Assembly: GCA_903904855.1 (NCBI GenBank)
Contig: CAIVEH010000216.1
Coordinates: forward strand, 28,751-92,750
Length of the DNA: 64,000 nt
Reading direction: 5' to 3'
Origin: an uncultured Bacteroidota bacterium
GTDB lineage: Bacteria > Bacteroidota > Bacteroidia > Chitinophagales > Chitinophagaceae
Positions 37,092 through 45,305 of the stretch are shown piece by piece. The position numbers and the translations under genes were made by a program. Position 1 is the stretch's first letter, and each line of letters starts with the position of its first letter. Below the pieces are notes generated by a model. The model saw only the letters and a list, made by a program, of their open reading frames with translations. It ran no database searches and was not told the DNA's origin.

Positions 37092-37424
37092 TTAGGCTGC
37101 TACCATATTCCTTGCAGCAACAACACTTACCTCTTCAGGCGTATAGTCATACCTGTAAGCAAGCTTGATAACCTCACCTGTTTCAGGTAGAGCGTAATCA
37201 TAAGGCTCACAGATAACCCTTACAATGCTACCAGGCATCTGTTTGCCAACCATCATCCTGGCTGTTAGCTCATCAAATGTGCTGAACACAAAACATCTCC
37301 TGGCAGTTGCATAGAACCTGCCAGTATTTGAGCTCTGCACGAGTTCAATATCCCCTGATAATTCCAGCGAGATGTACTTTCCTTTCTCACCTTCTCTGAG
37401 GTGATAATTCTTAACTGTTACCAT
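37092..37424 (-). CDS. Small mobile-element protein, paralogue of the protein at 29357
   Basis: 110 aa from MVTVKNYHLREGEKGKYISL. It shares with the 140-aa protein at 29357 the patterns LELSGDIELVQSSNTGRFYA, MMVGKQMPGSIVRV and CEPYDYALPETGEV, and lacks that protein's basic tail. Beta-rich, with no membrane segment. It stands alone with its own terminator, so the two copies probably come from two distinct elements or an internal duplication. Possible OB-fold, function unknown. Confidence 0.6.
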   Translation of the reverse strand: MVTVKNYHLREGEKGKYISLELSGDIELVQSSNTGRFYATARRCFVFSTFDELTARMMVGKQMPGSIVRVICEPYDYALPETGEVIKLAYRYDYTPEEVSVVAARNMVAA

Positions 37425-37641
37425 TTGGTAAGTTTTAAAAGTTAACAATGAAATTTAAAGGTGCCGGAGTGATCCAGACCCTAGATGGGAGAGAGGGGAG
37501 TGTGAGATGAACTGGTACTCTATTTCACATACAGATAAAAAACCGGACAAATAAAAATACCCAGGTTGAGGGGTAACATTTTAAAAAGCATTGTATGGGG
37601 GGATTGTTCTTGTGATGCTGATAAAGGGGGTAGTTTTAAAA

Positions 37642-37860
37642 CTAAGTATCTTGTATGATTGAATTAATTCCTGACCAACTATCACCAGAAAACAAAAAAC
37701 TTATTTCTTTATAGGCTATCCTGCATCTTTCTGCCAGATAAGGACTGTTATCTTCAAAAAGGAGAACATGGCTTATTTGGGCGGGTAATGGCTTTTCTGC
37801 AAAATAGGTGTGCATCACCTGATTTAGTTTTGCTGCTGCTGTAGATTTTTTTGTGTTCAT
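37642..37860 (-). CDS. Small hypothetical protein
   Basis: 72 aa (MNTKKSTAAAKLNQVMHTYF ...), not recognised. Divergent from the gene at 37906 with 45 bp between the starts, an arrangement typical of small mobile-element genes sharing a control region. Confidence 0.45.
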   Translation of the reverse strand: MNTKKSTAAAKLNQVMHTYFAEKPLPAQISHVLLFEDNSPYLAERCRIAYKEISFLFSGDSWSGINSIIQDT

Positions 37861-37905
37861 TAATTCAGAACACTGTAACTTTCAGTTGTTCTAATAATCA
37901 TCATT

Positions 37906-38232
37906 ATGCAACAGGACAACTTATCAGGTGCACGATTTACTGACTGGTCAGATTCCATCTTACAACAGTTTGATGGGATCAATTCATTAGAATTGCTACA
38001 GTTAGGCATGACTATCATTGCCAAAGCCATGAGACCTGATTATGAGGATGTAGTGCCCTACAGGAACAGACTGCATTACGAGGACCAGGATGCAAATGAC
38101 CACATGAACCTGATACATCAAAGGAAGCAGGCTATACATGATCTGCTATCTGATCTGTCTATACCTGATACAAAGTATATACTGAACCAGATAAGCTGGA
38201 CCATTAATAACAAGATTATTATTCCTGAGTAA
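37906..38232 (+). CDS. Small hypothetical protein
   Basis: 108 aa, not recognised, acidic and helical (ILQQFDGINSLELLQLGMTI, AIHDLLSDLSIPDTKYILN). It is divergent from the 72-aa gene and probably belongs to the same element. Confidence 0.5.
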   Translation: MQQDNLSGARFTDWSDSILQQFDGINSLELLQLGMTIIAKAMRPDYEDVVPYRNRLHYEDQDANDHMNLIHQRKQAIHDLLSDLSIPDTKYILNQISWTINNKIIIPE

Positions 38233-38851
38233 CAGGTATGTGGTAGGTAAACACTCTCTACAGGTCAGTAAGTCTATAAATTATTAACTGCTGATTATAG
38301 GAAACATAATGGGATATTAATTGTTGACTAAAGGAATTAATGTTCAGAACATAAGCTGTCAATTATTGCACTGTAAAAGGTGAGTTTTTCGGTTTTTACT
38401 ATAAACTTTAGCTATTAGCTACGATTTGGATGGTGAAATCTGGCAAATCAGAAAAACACAGAAAAGTACCTCTTTTACACACCCGTTGTTTTACATGCAA
38501 AAAAGATTTTTCAGATTTCCAGTTATCATTCGCATGAATGGATCTTTCGTATTCTCATGTCTCATGTGAGTTTTTGTAACCTCACAAGGTCTGTTAGATT
38601 TTAATTCACAGACCTTGTGAGGTGAATTTTATGTTACCTGTAAACAATATTTTGACTCCACATTGAATGCTATTATTAGCCAGGCAGACAGTCAATATTT
38701 AGTCTTTCTGTCATTAGTCTAAAGATAGACCAAGCTCTTACCATAATAATCAGTCTCAACAGTTATGATCACATGATTACTGATAAAGTAATTTCTCCCA
38801 TCACTGTATCCATTTGAAATTTTCCTCCCTACAGACCCTGCATAGATAATT
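38233..38851. other. Intergenic region downstream of the Rep gene
   Basis: About 620 bp without a supported gene. It contains the long hairpin at 38580-38622. A region of this kind beside a II/X-type Rep gene could hold the nick site (origin) of the element. Confidence 0.45.
38580..38622. repeat. 15-bp inverted repeat with 13-nt loop
   Basis: CCTCACAAGGTCTGT and ACAGACCTTGTGAGG are perfectly complementary. Outside it GTAA/TTAC can extend pairing imperfectly. A stable hairpin in the spacer next to the HUH-type Rep gene fits a rolling-circle origin structure, or it is a REP-like palindrome or terminator. Confidence 0.6.
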
Positions 38852-39829
38852 TCATATCCCAGGGTACCAGTTATAATCTTCCATGCCATTTGATCGAAAT
38901 TTGTTGTTAGTTTTAATAGCCATTGCCTCTGCCATTTTCATGTCCAGTTCAGTTATTAATTCGCTTTCACAGGTAAACTGTTTATTATTACTTGCTATGG
39001 TTACTTCTTTCTTCAAATCACATACCTGTTTTCTTGATAATCTTCTTGTCTTTCTCCCTTCATCTAAATCCAGTAACATTTTCTGAACTCCTCCATTAGA
39101 TTCAATGAACGCTAATTCACTCATAGAGGCAAATTGCTTTTTTGTCTTTACAATATTGAAATTTATCATTGGTTTTCTTATCTTCCATATACTAAGGTAG
39201 TCTTTGTACCAGTCCTCTTTGATAGCTTGGTAAAAGTCTGGCTCATATAGCATCGCTGCTGTTAGCTTATCCCTTTTAAAGCATTTTGCAGCCCACAGAT
39301 ACCTCTTCTCATATCTGAAGAGATGGATGCCTTTGAACTGTCTTGGAACTGGCTCTTTATGACTTTTATACTCTTTTATCTTATCATAGTAAACCAAAGT
39401 CTTACCCGATAGCTTGTAATAAAGGGTATCATCAATCATGTATCTTCTATAATGACCATTTGGCCCCAGATACCTGAAATATAGATCAGGACTGTAATTC
39501 ATTTCCAGATTCTCAGCATAATGAAACTCTTTAACCTGAGCCCTATCCATAGGTAGATGAAGCATATCACTCATCCTTACTATACTCTCATGAATACCAT
39601 TCCTATCAATCATCTGCAGGTTATTCCCCAAATACCATTTAGGAAGACTACCTGATACCTTCACTCTACCGTCAGTAACACCTACCACCAATCTACCTAA
39701 CCTTCCTGAAACTGATATGCCACCTTCATAGTTATGATGACCGACATTACTTAAATGCACAGGAATCTCACCCAATAAGTCTGTATTGGGAACTTCTGAA
39801 GCTGGTAATATGAGTTCTATTGTATCCAT
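38852..39829 (-). CDS. Phage/plasmid replication initiation protein, II/X family
   Basis: 325 aa. It resembles the Bacteroidota members of the phage/plasmid replication protein II/X family (gpII/HUH rolling-circle initiators). Typical are GRVKVSGSLPKWYLGNNLQ, DRAQVKEFHYAENLEMN, YYKLSGKTLVYYDKIKEY and LFRYEKRYLWAAK. Members nick one strand at an origin and start rolling-circle replication of filamentous phages or small plasmids. I could not assign the catalytic Tyr or HUH residues with certainty. It lies 60 bp downstream of the HTH gene on the same strand; the two form the usual Rep/HTH pair. Confidence 0.7.
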   Translation of the reverse strand: MDTIELILPASEVPNTDLLGEIPVHLSNVGHHNYEGGISVSGRLGRLVVGVTDGRVKVSGSLPKWYLGNNLQMIDRNGIHESIVRMSDMLHLPMDRAQVKEFHYAENLEMNYSPDLYFRYLGPNGHYRRYMIDDTLYYKLSGKTLVYYDKIKEYKSHKEPVPRQFKGIHLFRYEKRYLWAAKCFKRDKLTAAMLYEPDFYQAIKEDWYKDYLSIWKIRKPMINFNIVKTKKQFASMSELAFIESNGGVQKMLLDLDEGRKTRRLSRKQVCDLKKEVTIASNNKQFTCESELITELDMKMAEAMAIKTNNKFRSNGMEDYNWYPGI

Positions 39830-39889
39830 TAAAAACGTTACTGATTCAGTTACATAATTTGCCTTATTATAGAAATTGAGGAATTCGGA

Positions 39890-40162
39890 TCAAAATGCTT
39901 CATGCCTGTGTTTTTTTAATATCTTCTGAATATCTGCCTGAGAATAGTAGATTTTCCCCCCAACCTGGCTGAAGGAAATAATACCCTCGTCTCTCCAGGT
40001 TTGGGCAGTTCTCTTGCTTATGCCCATGAGCTTCATGAACTCATCATTGCCTACGAAGTCCTTTTCCTGTGTTCTGGGTTTGGCTAGGGCATCTATAGCC
40101 TGGTTTAATTTCTCCAGGAGCTGTGTGATTTCCTGTCCTGAGATAATAACTGCACTTTCCAT
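39890..40162 (-). CDS. Excisionase-like HTH protein
   Basis: 90 aa. The N-terminal helix (ELIT-like EITQLLEKLNQAIDAL) is followed by an HTH_17/MerR-like winged helix: DEFMKLMGISKRTAQTWRDEGIISFSQVGGKIYYSQADIQKIL. This family is common on Bacteroidota integrative elements as a Xis-like or replication-control factor. It probably controls or assists the Rep gene downstream. Confidence 0.85.
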   Translation of the reverse strand: MESAVIISGQEITQLLEKLNQAIDALAKPRTQEKDFVGNDEFMKLMGISKRTAQTWRDEGIISFSQVGGKIYYSQADIQKILKKHRHEAF

Positions 40163-40516
40163 TGTAAATTTTTTAAGTAAATAATATTGTTTAAAACCTA
40201 CAGTCCATGCAAAAAGTTACTTGATACTTGAACTGTTCAAGCACAAATGTATATAGCCTTTTAAGGGCAAAAAGGGGCAAACAAAGTAAGGTGGAGTGTA
40301 AGGTGGAGTGCTATTATAATGCACCGTATATGGAAGATTTGGTTGTTTCAAAAAACACATTTTTCCAGGCAATCATCTTTAAGAGAGTAAATTGGCTAAT
40401 ATTGGTGTTTAGTATAGGTATATGTAATTGTATATTTTATCGTTTGCGGAATTAGAAAGTCCATCTAAGTAAATGATTTTTTAATTTTGTTTCCAATGTA
40501 GAAGTATTTAATTGTA
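40163..40516. other. Intergenic region between divergent island genes
   Basis: About 350 bp. It contains a short direct repeat (GTAAGGTGGAGT twice, near 40287-40312). A 75-aa ORF (40228-40455) is not supported by composition or context. Confidence 0.5.
40482..40489 (+). promoter_or_regulatory. -7 promoter element of the U32-like gene
   Basis: TAATTTTG fits TAnnTTTG, 27 nt before the start codon at 40517. Confidence 0.5.
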
Positions 40517-41266
40517 ATGATTATGTCTGAGATTCAAAAAGAGTTAATGGTATCGGCAAGGAAATTTACTTCCATAAGCACATTGATAAACACTTTTGAG
40601 AGATATGAAACAGCTGACTTGAAAATTGGCTCGGTCTTTGGGAACTGCGGGGAGCCATGCCGAATGTATGGAGGTAGAGCCGGCAGCACACGTTCTATAA
40701 AAGATATTGTGCCCTGGGATGCTGTAAATGAACTCAATAATAGTGGTATAAAATTCTACGTAACACTTACAAATCATTTTCTAGATAAAGATGCAATTAC
40801 TCAAAGTCTGAAGCATGTTGAAAAGCTATTATCAATTTCTGAATCTAATGGCGTAGTTGTATTAAACAGAAAATTTGCAAAAATATTAAGGCGTCATTTC
40901 CCTGATGTAATTTTGAAACAAAGCGCAATAGCCAATCCTACTAGCTTAGATTCTATTGAAAAAGCACTGGAAGTTTACGATTACATTACATTAAGCCATA
41001 ATGCGCTTGATATGGAAATCTTCCTGTTATCTATTCCGCCAATAATCAAACAAAAACTTGTTTTGTTTGGTAATGCGAGGTGCGCCTACAAGTGTTTTAA
41101 ACTGACCTGCTACCTCGGTTGTTCTCAGTTTCATTTCGGAAAAGAAGTCACGTCAAGCTGTACAGGTGTTTCATCAATGAAGGAATTGAAGCCCATTCCG
41201 ATGACCATTTTCAACATTAGCCACCCCATTTACGCACACGTTTCAAAGATTAAGTACGTTGAGTAG
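40517..41266 (+). CDS. U32-peptidase-like TIM-barrel protein with clustered cysteines
   Basis: 249 aa (start could also be 40523, MSEIQKEL). Alternating strands and helices (KIGSVFGNCGEPCRMYGG; GIKFYVTLTNHFLD; NGVVVLNRKFAKILRRHFPD; YDYITLSHNALDMEI) suggest a TIM barrel in the U32/YegQ style, in which a substrate-hydroxylating or tRNA-modifying domain holds an Fe-S cluster. Cysteines are concentrated in CGEPC and in NARCAYKCFKLTCYLGC, enough for a 4Fe-4S site. The canonical U32 signature is not present. It is the last gene before the core genome resumes. Family assignment is tentative. Confidence 0.45.
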   Translation: MIMSEIQKELMVSARKFTSISTLINTFERYETADLKIGSVFGNCGEPCRMYGGRAGSTRSIKDIVPWDAVNELNNSGIKFYVTLTNHFLDKDAITQSLKHVEKLLSISESNGVVVLNRKFAKILRRHFPDVILKQSAIANPTSLDSIEKALEVYDYITLSHNALDMEIFLLSIPPIIKQKLVLFGNARCAYKCFKLTCYLGCSQFHFGKEVTSSCTGVSSMKELKPIPMTIFNISHPIYAHVSKIKYVE

Positions 41267-41306
41267 ATTATCAGTTCGATCAGCAACTTCCTGCACCCAG
41301 TCATTG

Positions 41307-41328
41307 CTTTCGGATTAAAATCCGAAAG
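41307..41328. repeat. 10-bp inverted repeat at the island's right border
   Basis: CTTTCGGATT and AATCCGAAAG flank a 2-nt centre (AA). It lies about 40 bp after the U32-like gene. No T-run follows, so terminator function is uncertain. Confidence 0.5.
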
Positions 41329-41460
41329 AGCAAGGTAACAATATAGCTAAGTGTCAAAAAAATAATGGGTTTTCAAAGTATTTCACCTACCATAACTTTT
41401 TATATTCGATAATTATCCGGATAAATAAGGAATAAGGATACAAAATCAGGAAATTTCCCA

Positions 41461-41468
41461 TAAATTTG
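41461..41468 (+). promoter_or_regulatory. -7 promoter element of the PpiD-like gene
   Basis: TAAATTTG fits TAnnTTTG; 34 nt before the start codon at 41503. Confidence 0.5.
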
Positions 41469-41502
41469 CCGTCCTTAATAAAAAAATCATAATCAACAAC
41501 TA

Positions 41503-43695
41503 ATGTCTGTCATACTAACTATCAGAAACAGGTTCGGAAAAATTGCGGGTGGATTAATAGCGCTCGCGCTTATTGGCTTTATAGTATCTGATGCCCGCAA
41601 TGGTTCGATAACCAGTTTTTTCAGTGGCCATGATTCGAGCGTGATGAAAATCAACGGCACCAAAATAGACCCTAAAGACTATCAGCACCTGCTGAAGGAG
41701 TATGAAACACTGTATACAATGTTTAACAAGGGCCGTCCGCTGGATGAGGCCACCAGGGCGCAGATGAATGAGCAGGTAGCTCAGATGGCGGTGTTTGAAA
41801 CCGTTGTGAATGAAGAGTGCGACAAGCTGGGTATCATTACTACAGAAGATGAGAAGAAGAACCTCGTTTATGGCGAAAATGCCGATCCACTGGTGCGTCA
41901 GTTCCAGATAGAAGGGCAACAGGTTTTTGTTGATCCACAGACCAATCAGTTTGATCCTCAGCGCGTGAAGTATTTCGAAAAGCAATTTGCTGAAGACCCT
42001 GCAAAATATGATCCTACCGGTAAAATAATGGAGCAGTGGGTGACTGTGAAAGAATATGTGCTGCGCATGAGCAGAGTGAATAAATTCAATGAAATGTTCT
42101 CAGGTTCGGTTTATTCGCCTACCTATTTGGCTAAGAAAAACGTTACCGATCAGAACTCAATGTGCTCGATGAAGTATATTAAAGTGCCTTTCACAAGCGT
42201 TGCTGATAACGATGTGAAAGTTACTGAGGATGACATGAAGGCTTATATGAAGGCGCATCCGGGCATGTTTGAAAACGACCAGCCTACTAGGAGCATTGAG
42301 TATGTATCGTTTGACATCATACCTTCTTCGGCTGATACGGCAAGGTGCATTGAGCAGCTGACGCAAATCAAAGATGAGTTTACGAATACAAAGGATAACA
42401 AGACTTTTGTAAACAACAAATCGGATGATGCCAATTCTTTCAATGAGGTATTTGTGAATAAAAGGACGTTCCTTTCGAGGTATGCAGATACTATCAACAG
42501 CCTGGCTGTAGGAACTGTTTATGGTCCTTATTATGAAAATGGCGCTTACAGGATGACCAAGGTGCTGGACAGGAAAACACTGCCAGACAGTGTAAAGTGC
42601 CGTCACATATTGGTTAGGACCCAGGACCGTGGAAAAGATATTGCTAACGACAGCGCCGCACAGCAGAAGCTGGACAGCGCACTGCATGAACTGGCAGCAG
42701 GCGTTAAGTTTGATTCGGTGGTAGCCAAATACTCGGAAGATGAGGGCAGCAAAGCTAAGGGCGGTGAGTATACTTTTACGCTTCGCGACAGGCCGGGAAT
42801 TTCGAAAGAGTTTGGTGATTTTATTTTTGAAGGAAAGGTGGGTGATAAGAAATCTGTGAAAGTATCGAACGATAATTATCATGGTATACACTATATAGAA
42901 ATTATTGAACAGAAAGGAACAGGGCCAGCTATACAGATAGGTACAGTAGCCAAGAACCTGGCGCCAAGCGACAGCACAGTAAATGCAATCTATGGCAAGG
43001 CCAATGAGTTTGCCGGCAAGAATCCAACAGCCACCGAGTTTGATGCTACTATTAAGAAGCAGGGTCTTGATAAAAGGCTGGGCGAGAATGTGAAGGTGAA
43101 TAACTTTACTATTCCGGGTCTGGGTGCATCACGCGAAGTAATCCGCTGGATATTTGACCACAAGCTGGGCGATATTTCTCCTGTGTTCCAATTGGGCGAC
43201 CAGAGGTATGTAGTTGCCAAGCTGGCAGCAATTCAGGATAAGGGTATTGCACAGTTAAATGAGTCGAATAAGCCAATGATAGAGCAGAAGGTGCGTGAGG
43301 AGAAGAAAGCAGAAGCTATCAGCAGCAAATATGGCAAATCAGGTTCATTGGATGCAATAGCACAGGCAAGCGGCCAGCCGGTTCAGCAGTCGGATTCTGC
43401 AACACTGGGTAATGGTATACCTGGCCTTGGTTTTGAGCCAAGACTTATAGGCTATGCATTTAACTCTGCATTCCAGCCAAATACGCTTTCTCCGGGAATT
43501 AAGGGCAATGGTGGAGTTTATTTCATTACCGTATTGAACCGCAGCGCAAGTGCAGTGCCAGAAAACCTGATGAATATGATTGCCCCACAGCAACAGAGGT
43601 CGCAGCAGGGACAGTTGAGGAATGCTATTGGCCAGCAGTTGCAGCCAAGTGTGATACGCAAGGCAGATGTAAAATATAATGCAGGTAATTTTTAA
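41503..43695 (+). CDS. PpiD/SurA-type peptidyl-prolyl isomerase chaperone
   Basis: 730 aa. A single N-terminal anchor (GGLIALALIGFIVSD) is followed by a SurA-N-like chaperone domain (about 45-330) and a parvulin domain (about 350-470: VKCRHILVRTQDRGKDI, AAGVKFDSVVAKYSEDEGSKAKGG, GVYF-like strands). A C-terminal second parvulin-like segment follows (about 480-600). It is an inner-membrane-anchored periplasmic folding factor for outer-membrane and secreted proteins. The length is normal for the Bacteroidota PpiD group (about 700 aa). Monocistronic with its own promoter and terminator. Confidence 0.9.
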   Translation: MSVILTIRNRFGKIAGGLIALALIGFIVSDARNGSITSFFSGHDSSVMKINGTKIDPKDYQHLLKEYETLYTMFNKGRPLDEATRAQMNEQVAQMAVFETVVNEECDKLGIITTEDEKKNLVYGENADPLVRQFQIEGQQVFVDPQTNQFDPQRVKYFEKQFAEDPAKYDPTGKIMEQWVTVKEYVLRMSRVNKFNEMFSGSVYSPTYLAKKNVTDQNSMCSMKYIKVPFTSVADNDVKVTEDDMKAYMKAHPGMFENDQPTRSIEYVSFDIIPSSADTARCIEQLTQIKDEFTNTKDNKTFVNNKSDDANSFNEVFVNKRTFLSRYADTINSLAVGTVYGPYYENGAYRMTKVLDRKTLPDSVKCRHILVRTQDRGKDIANDSAAQQKLDSALHELAAGVKFDSVVAKYSEDEGSKAKGGEYTFTLRDRPGISKEFGDFIFEGKVGDKKSVKVSNDNYHGIHYIEIIEQKGTGPAIQIGTVAKNLAPSDSTVNAIYGKANEFAGKNPTATEFDATIKKQGLDKRLGENVKVNNFTIPGLGASREVIRWIFDHKLGDISPVFQLGDQRYVVAKLAAIQDKGIAQLNESNKPMIEQKVREEKKAEAISSKYGKSGSLDAIAQASGQPVQQSDSATLGNGIPGLGFEPRLIGYAFNSAFQPNTLSPGIKGNGGVYFITVLNRSASAVPENLMNMIAPQQQRSQQGQLRNAIGQQLQPSVIRKADVKYNAGNF

Positions 43696-43727
43696 TTACC
43701 GGGCTTTAGTAATAATATATTTACTAT

Positions 43728-43770
43728 AAAAAGAAGTTGTCCTTTATTTTCGGGACAACTTCTTTTTTTT
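43728..43770 (+). terminator. Terminator of the PpiD-like gene
   Basis: A 15-bp stem, AAAAAGAAGTTGTCC with its complement, and a 10-nt loop, ending in a run of T's. Confidence 0.85.
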
Positions 43771-43961
43771 GTTATAAATCCTTCATCTTTGTAGAGAAAT
43801 CAGTTAAATACCAATTGGTACTGAAAAACAGGCATTAAGTTTTGCGAAAAAAGATGCCTCCGTTGCGGCGAAGAGGCGCATTTTGCAAATGACCGATTTA
43901 AGCATGCAAATGATTGTGTGATCTGATTTTTGATGTTAAATAAGAATAAGAACCCAAAGGA

Positions 43962-44528
43962 ATGAATACCAGGATAATAACACTCTTTGGAGAAGAAGAA
44001 GTACCTGAGCTGATAAGGGGGGTGGGCAACAGCCGTGCAAAAAAGAAGCAGGAAGAGGTTGCGGCTCCTGAAAACGCAGCTCAGCCTGAACCGGCGCCTG
44101 AAGTGGCGGCTGAGCCGGAACCTGTGGCTGTGGCTGAAAAAGAAGAAGAAGTAAAGAGCTTTGAATTTCCGGAAGACTGGAAAGGGGAGAAGAAGTATTA
44201 TTCGATAGGGGAGGTGGCCGCGCTTTTTGGCGTGAAGACTTCACACATAAGATTCTGGACCAACGAATTTAAACTTAATGTGCGCACCACCCGTAAAGGT
44301 GACCGGCTCTATACTGCCGACCTGGTGCGGGAGCTGAAGGCAATACACCACCTGGTGAAGGAGCGGGGCTTTACGCTGTCGGGGGCCAAAGCAAAACTGA
44401 AGGTGCAAAACAAGAGGGATGTAGAAACCATAGATCTGAAACAATCGTTGCTGCAGTTGAGGAATAAGCTGGTTATTATCAGGAATCAGATACCCAGGCC
44501 AAGCCAAACCCCTGACCCCTCCAGATGA
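43962..44528 (+). CDS. MerR family transcriptional regulator with low-complexity N-terminus
   Basis: 188 aa. After an N-terminal about 75 residues rich in Glu, Pro and Ala (QPEPAPEVAAEPEPVAVAEK) comes a MerR-type HTH (about 80-150): YYSIGEVAALFGVKTSHIRFWTNEF, ending in TLSGAKAKLKVQ. There is no sensory cysteine cluster. The start codon at 43962 is supported by the coherent acidic extension. Targets are not evident; neighbours have no shared theme. Confidence 0.88.
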   Translation: MNTRIITLFGEEEVPELIRGVGNSRAKKKQEEVAAPENAAQPEPAPEVAAEPEPVAVAEKEEEVKSFEFPEDWKGEKKYYSIGEVAALFGVKTSHIRFWTNEFKLNVRTTRKGDRLYTADLVRELKAIHHLVKERGFTLSGAKAKLKVQNKRDVETIDLKQSLLQLRNKLVIIRNQIPRPSQTPDPSR

Positions 44529-44666
44529 AAAATCGGGAACGTATGCCGGGGGACAACGAATTAAGCTGCGGTGAAGAATTCAAGGATGGAGATTTGATTG
44601 GGCAAGGTTGTTTTTATTGAATATTCTAATATAGTTGAGTATTGAGGAGGTATTAAACATCAGAAA

Positions 44667-45197
44667 ATGAAAACGATATTTTTTACGCTTACGATGATAA
44701 TGAGTATGACTGCAATGGGGCAGAAGCTATACAGGGAAACGAGGGATACTGTGGATGGTGGGCTTATATTTAATGGGATTGTGAGCCTGGATAACCTTTC
44801 CAGAGAACCATCTTTTACGTGGTACAAGAAAGGGGTAGAAGAATATATTCCAGAGGAGAAAGCGATGAACCTGCTTAATTTTTACCTGCGGCAATACAGG
44901 ATGATCGTGTTTCTGGGTACCTGGTGCGATGATTCGCATAACCTGATACCCAAGCTGGCAAAAGTACTGAAGACATCCCATTTCCCAGATGCGTTGCTGA
45001 CTATGTATGGCGTAGACAGGAACAAGGCAACAACAGGGTATGAACACAGGAGGTATGAGATAACCAATGTGCCTACCATAATATTATACAAAGGAGACCT
45101 GGAAGCGGGCAGAATTACAGAATCTGTAAAAACTACTGTGGAGGGTGAGCTGGCTGCCATAATTGAAAAAGATATGGCAGGGCAGGAGATGCACTGA
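44667..45197 (+). CDS. Thioredoxin-fold protein
   Basis: 176 aa with a short signal (MKTIFFTLTMIMSMTAMG). A thioredoxin fold at about 70-160 has the motif LGTWCDDSHNLIP, so the active site is CxxS-like (Cys-Asp-Asp-Ser) and not CxxC, followed by a cis-Pro segment ITNVPTIILYK. A single-cysteine site suggests thiol binding, reductase of mixed disulfides, or a non-redox role. It is periplasmic by the signal. The stop is about 110 bp before hutH. Confidence 0.75.
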   Translation: MKTIFFTLTMIMSMTAMGQKLYRETRDTVDGGLIFNGIVSLDNLSREPSFTWYKKGVEEYIPEEKAMNLLNFYLRQYRMIVFLGTWCDDSHNLIPKLAKVLKTSHFPDALLTMYGVDRNKATTGYEHRRYEITNVPTIILYKGDLEAGRITESVKTTVEGELAAIIEKDMAGQEMH

Positions 45198-45281
45198 TAA
45201 ATCTGTAACATATAAACAGATTAAAACCAGCTAGCTATTCCTAATCTTGTATAAAATAGGCCGGAGACCCATATAATTAAT

Positions 45282-45289
45282 TACCTTTG
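45282..45289 (+). promoter_or_regulatory. -7 promoter element of hutH
   Basis: TACCTTTG, a perfect TAnnTTTG, 16 nt before the start codon at 45306. Confidence 0.6.
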
Positions 45290-45305
45290 CACCCCAAAAT
45301 TAATT

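Noticed and set aside
40228-40455. 75-aa plus-strand ORF between the HTH and U32-like genes
   Set aside because: No recognisable features; it includes a short direct repeat and is overlapped by the promoter region of the HTH gene.
23000-41460. A duplicated tRNA 3' end (attR) at the right border of the island
   Set aside because: I looked for a second copy of the tRNA end (TTCAAGTCCTGGTGGGACC) up to 41500 and found none, so the element boundaries remain open.
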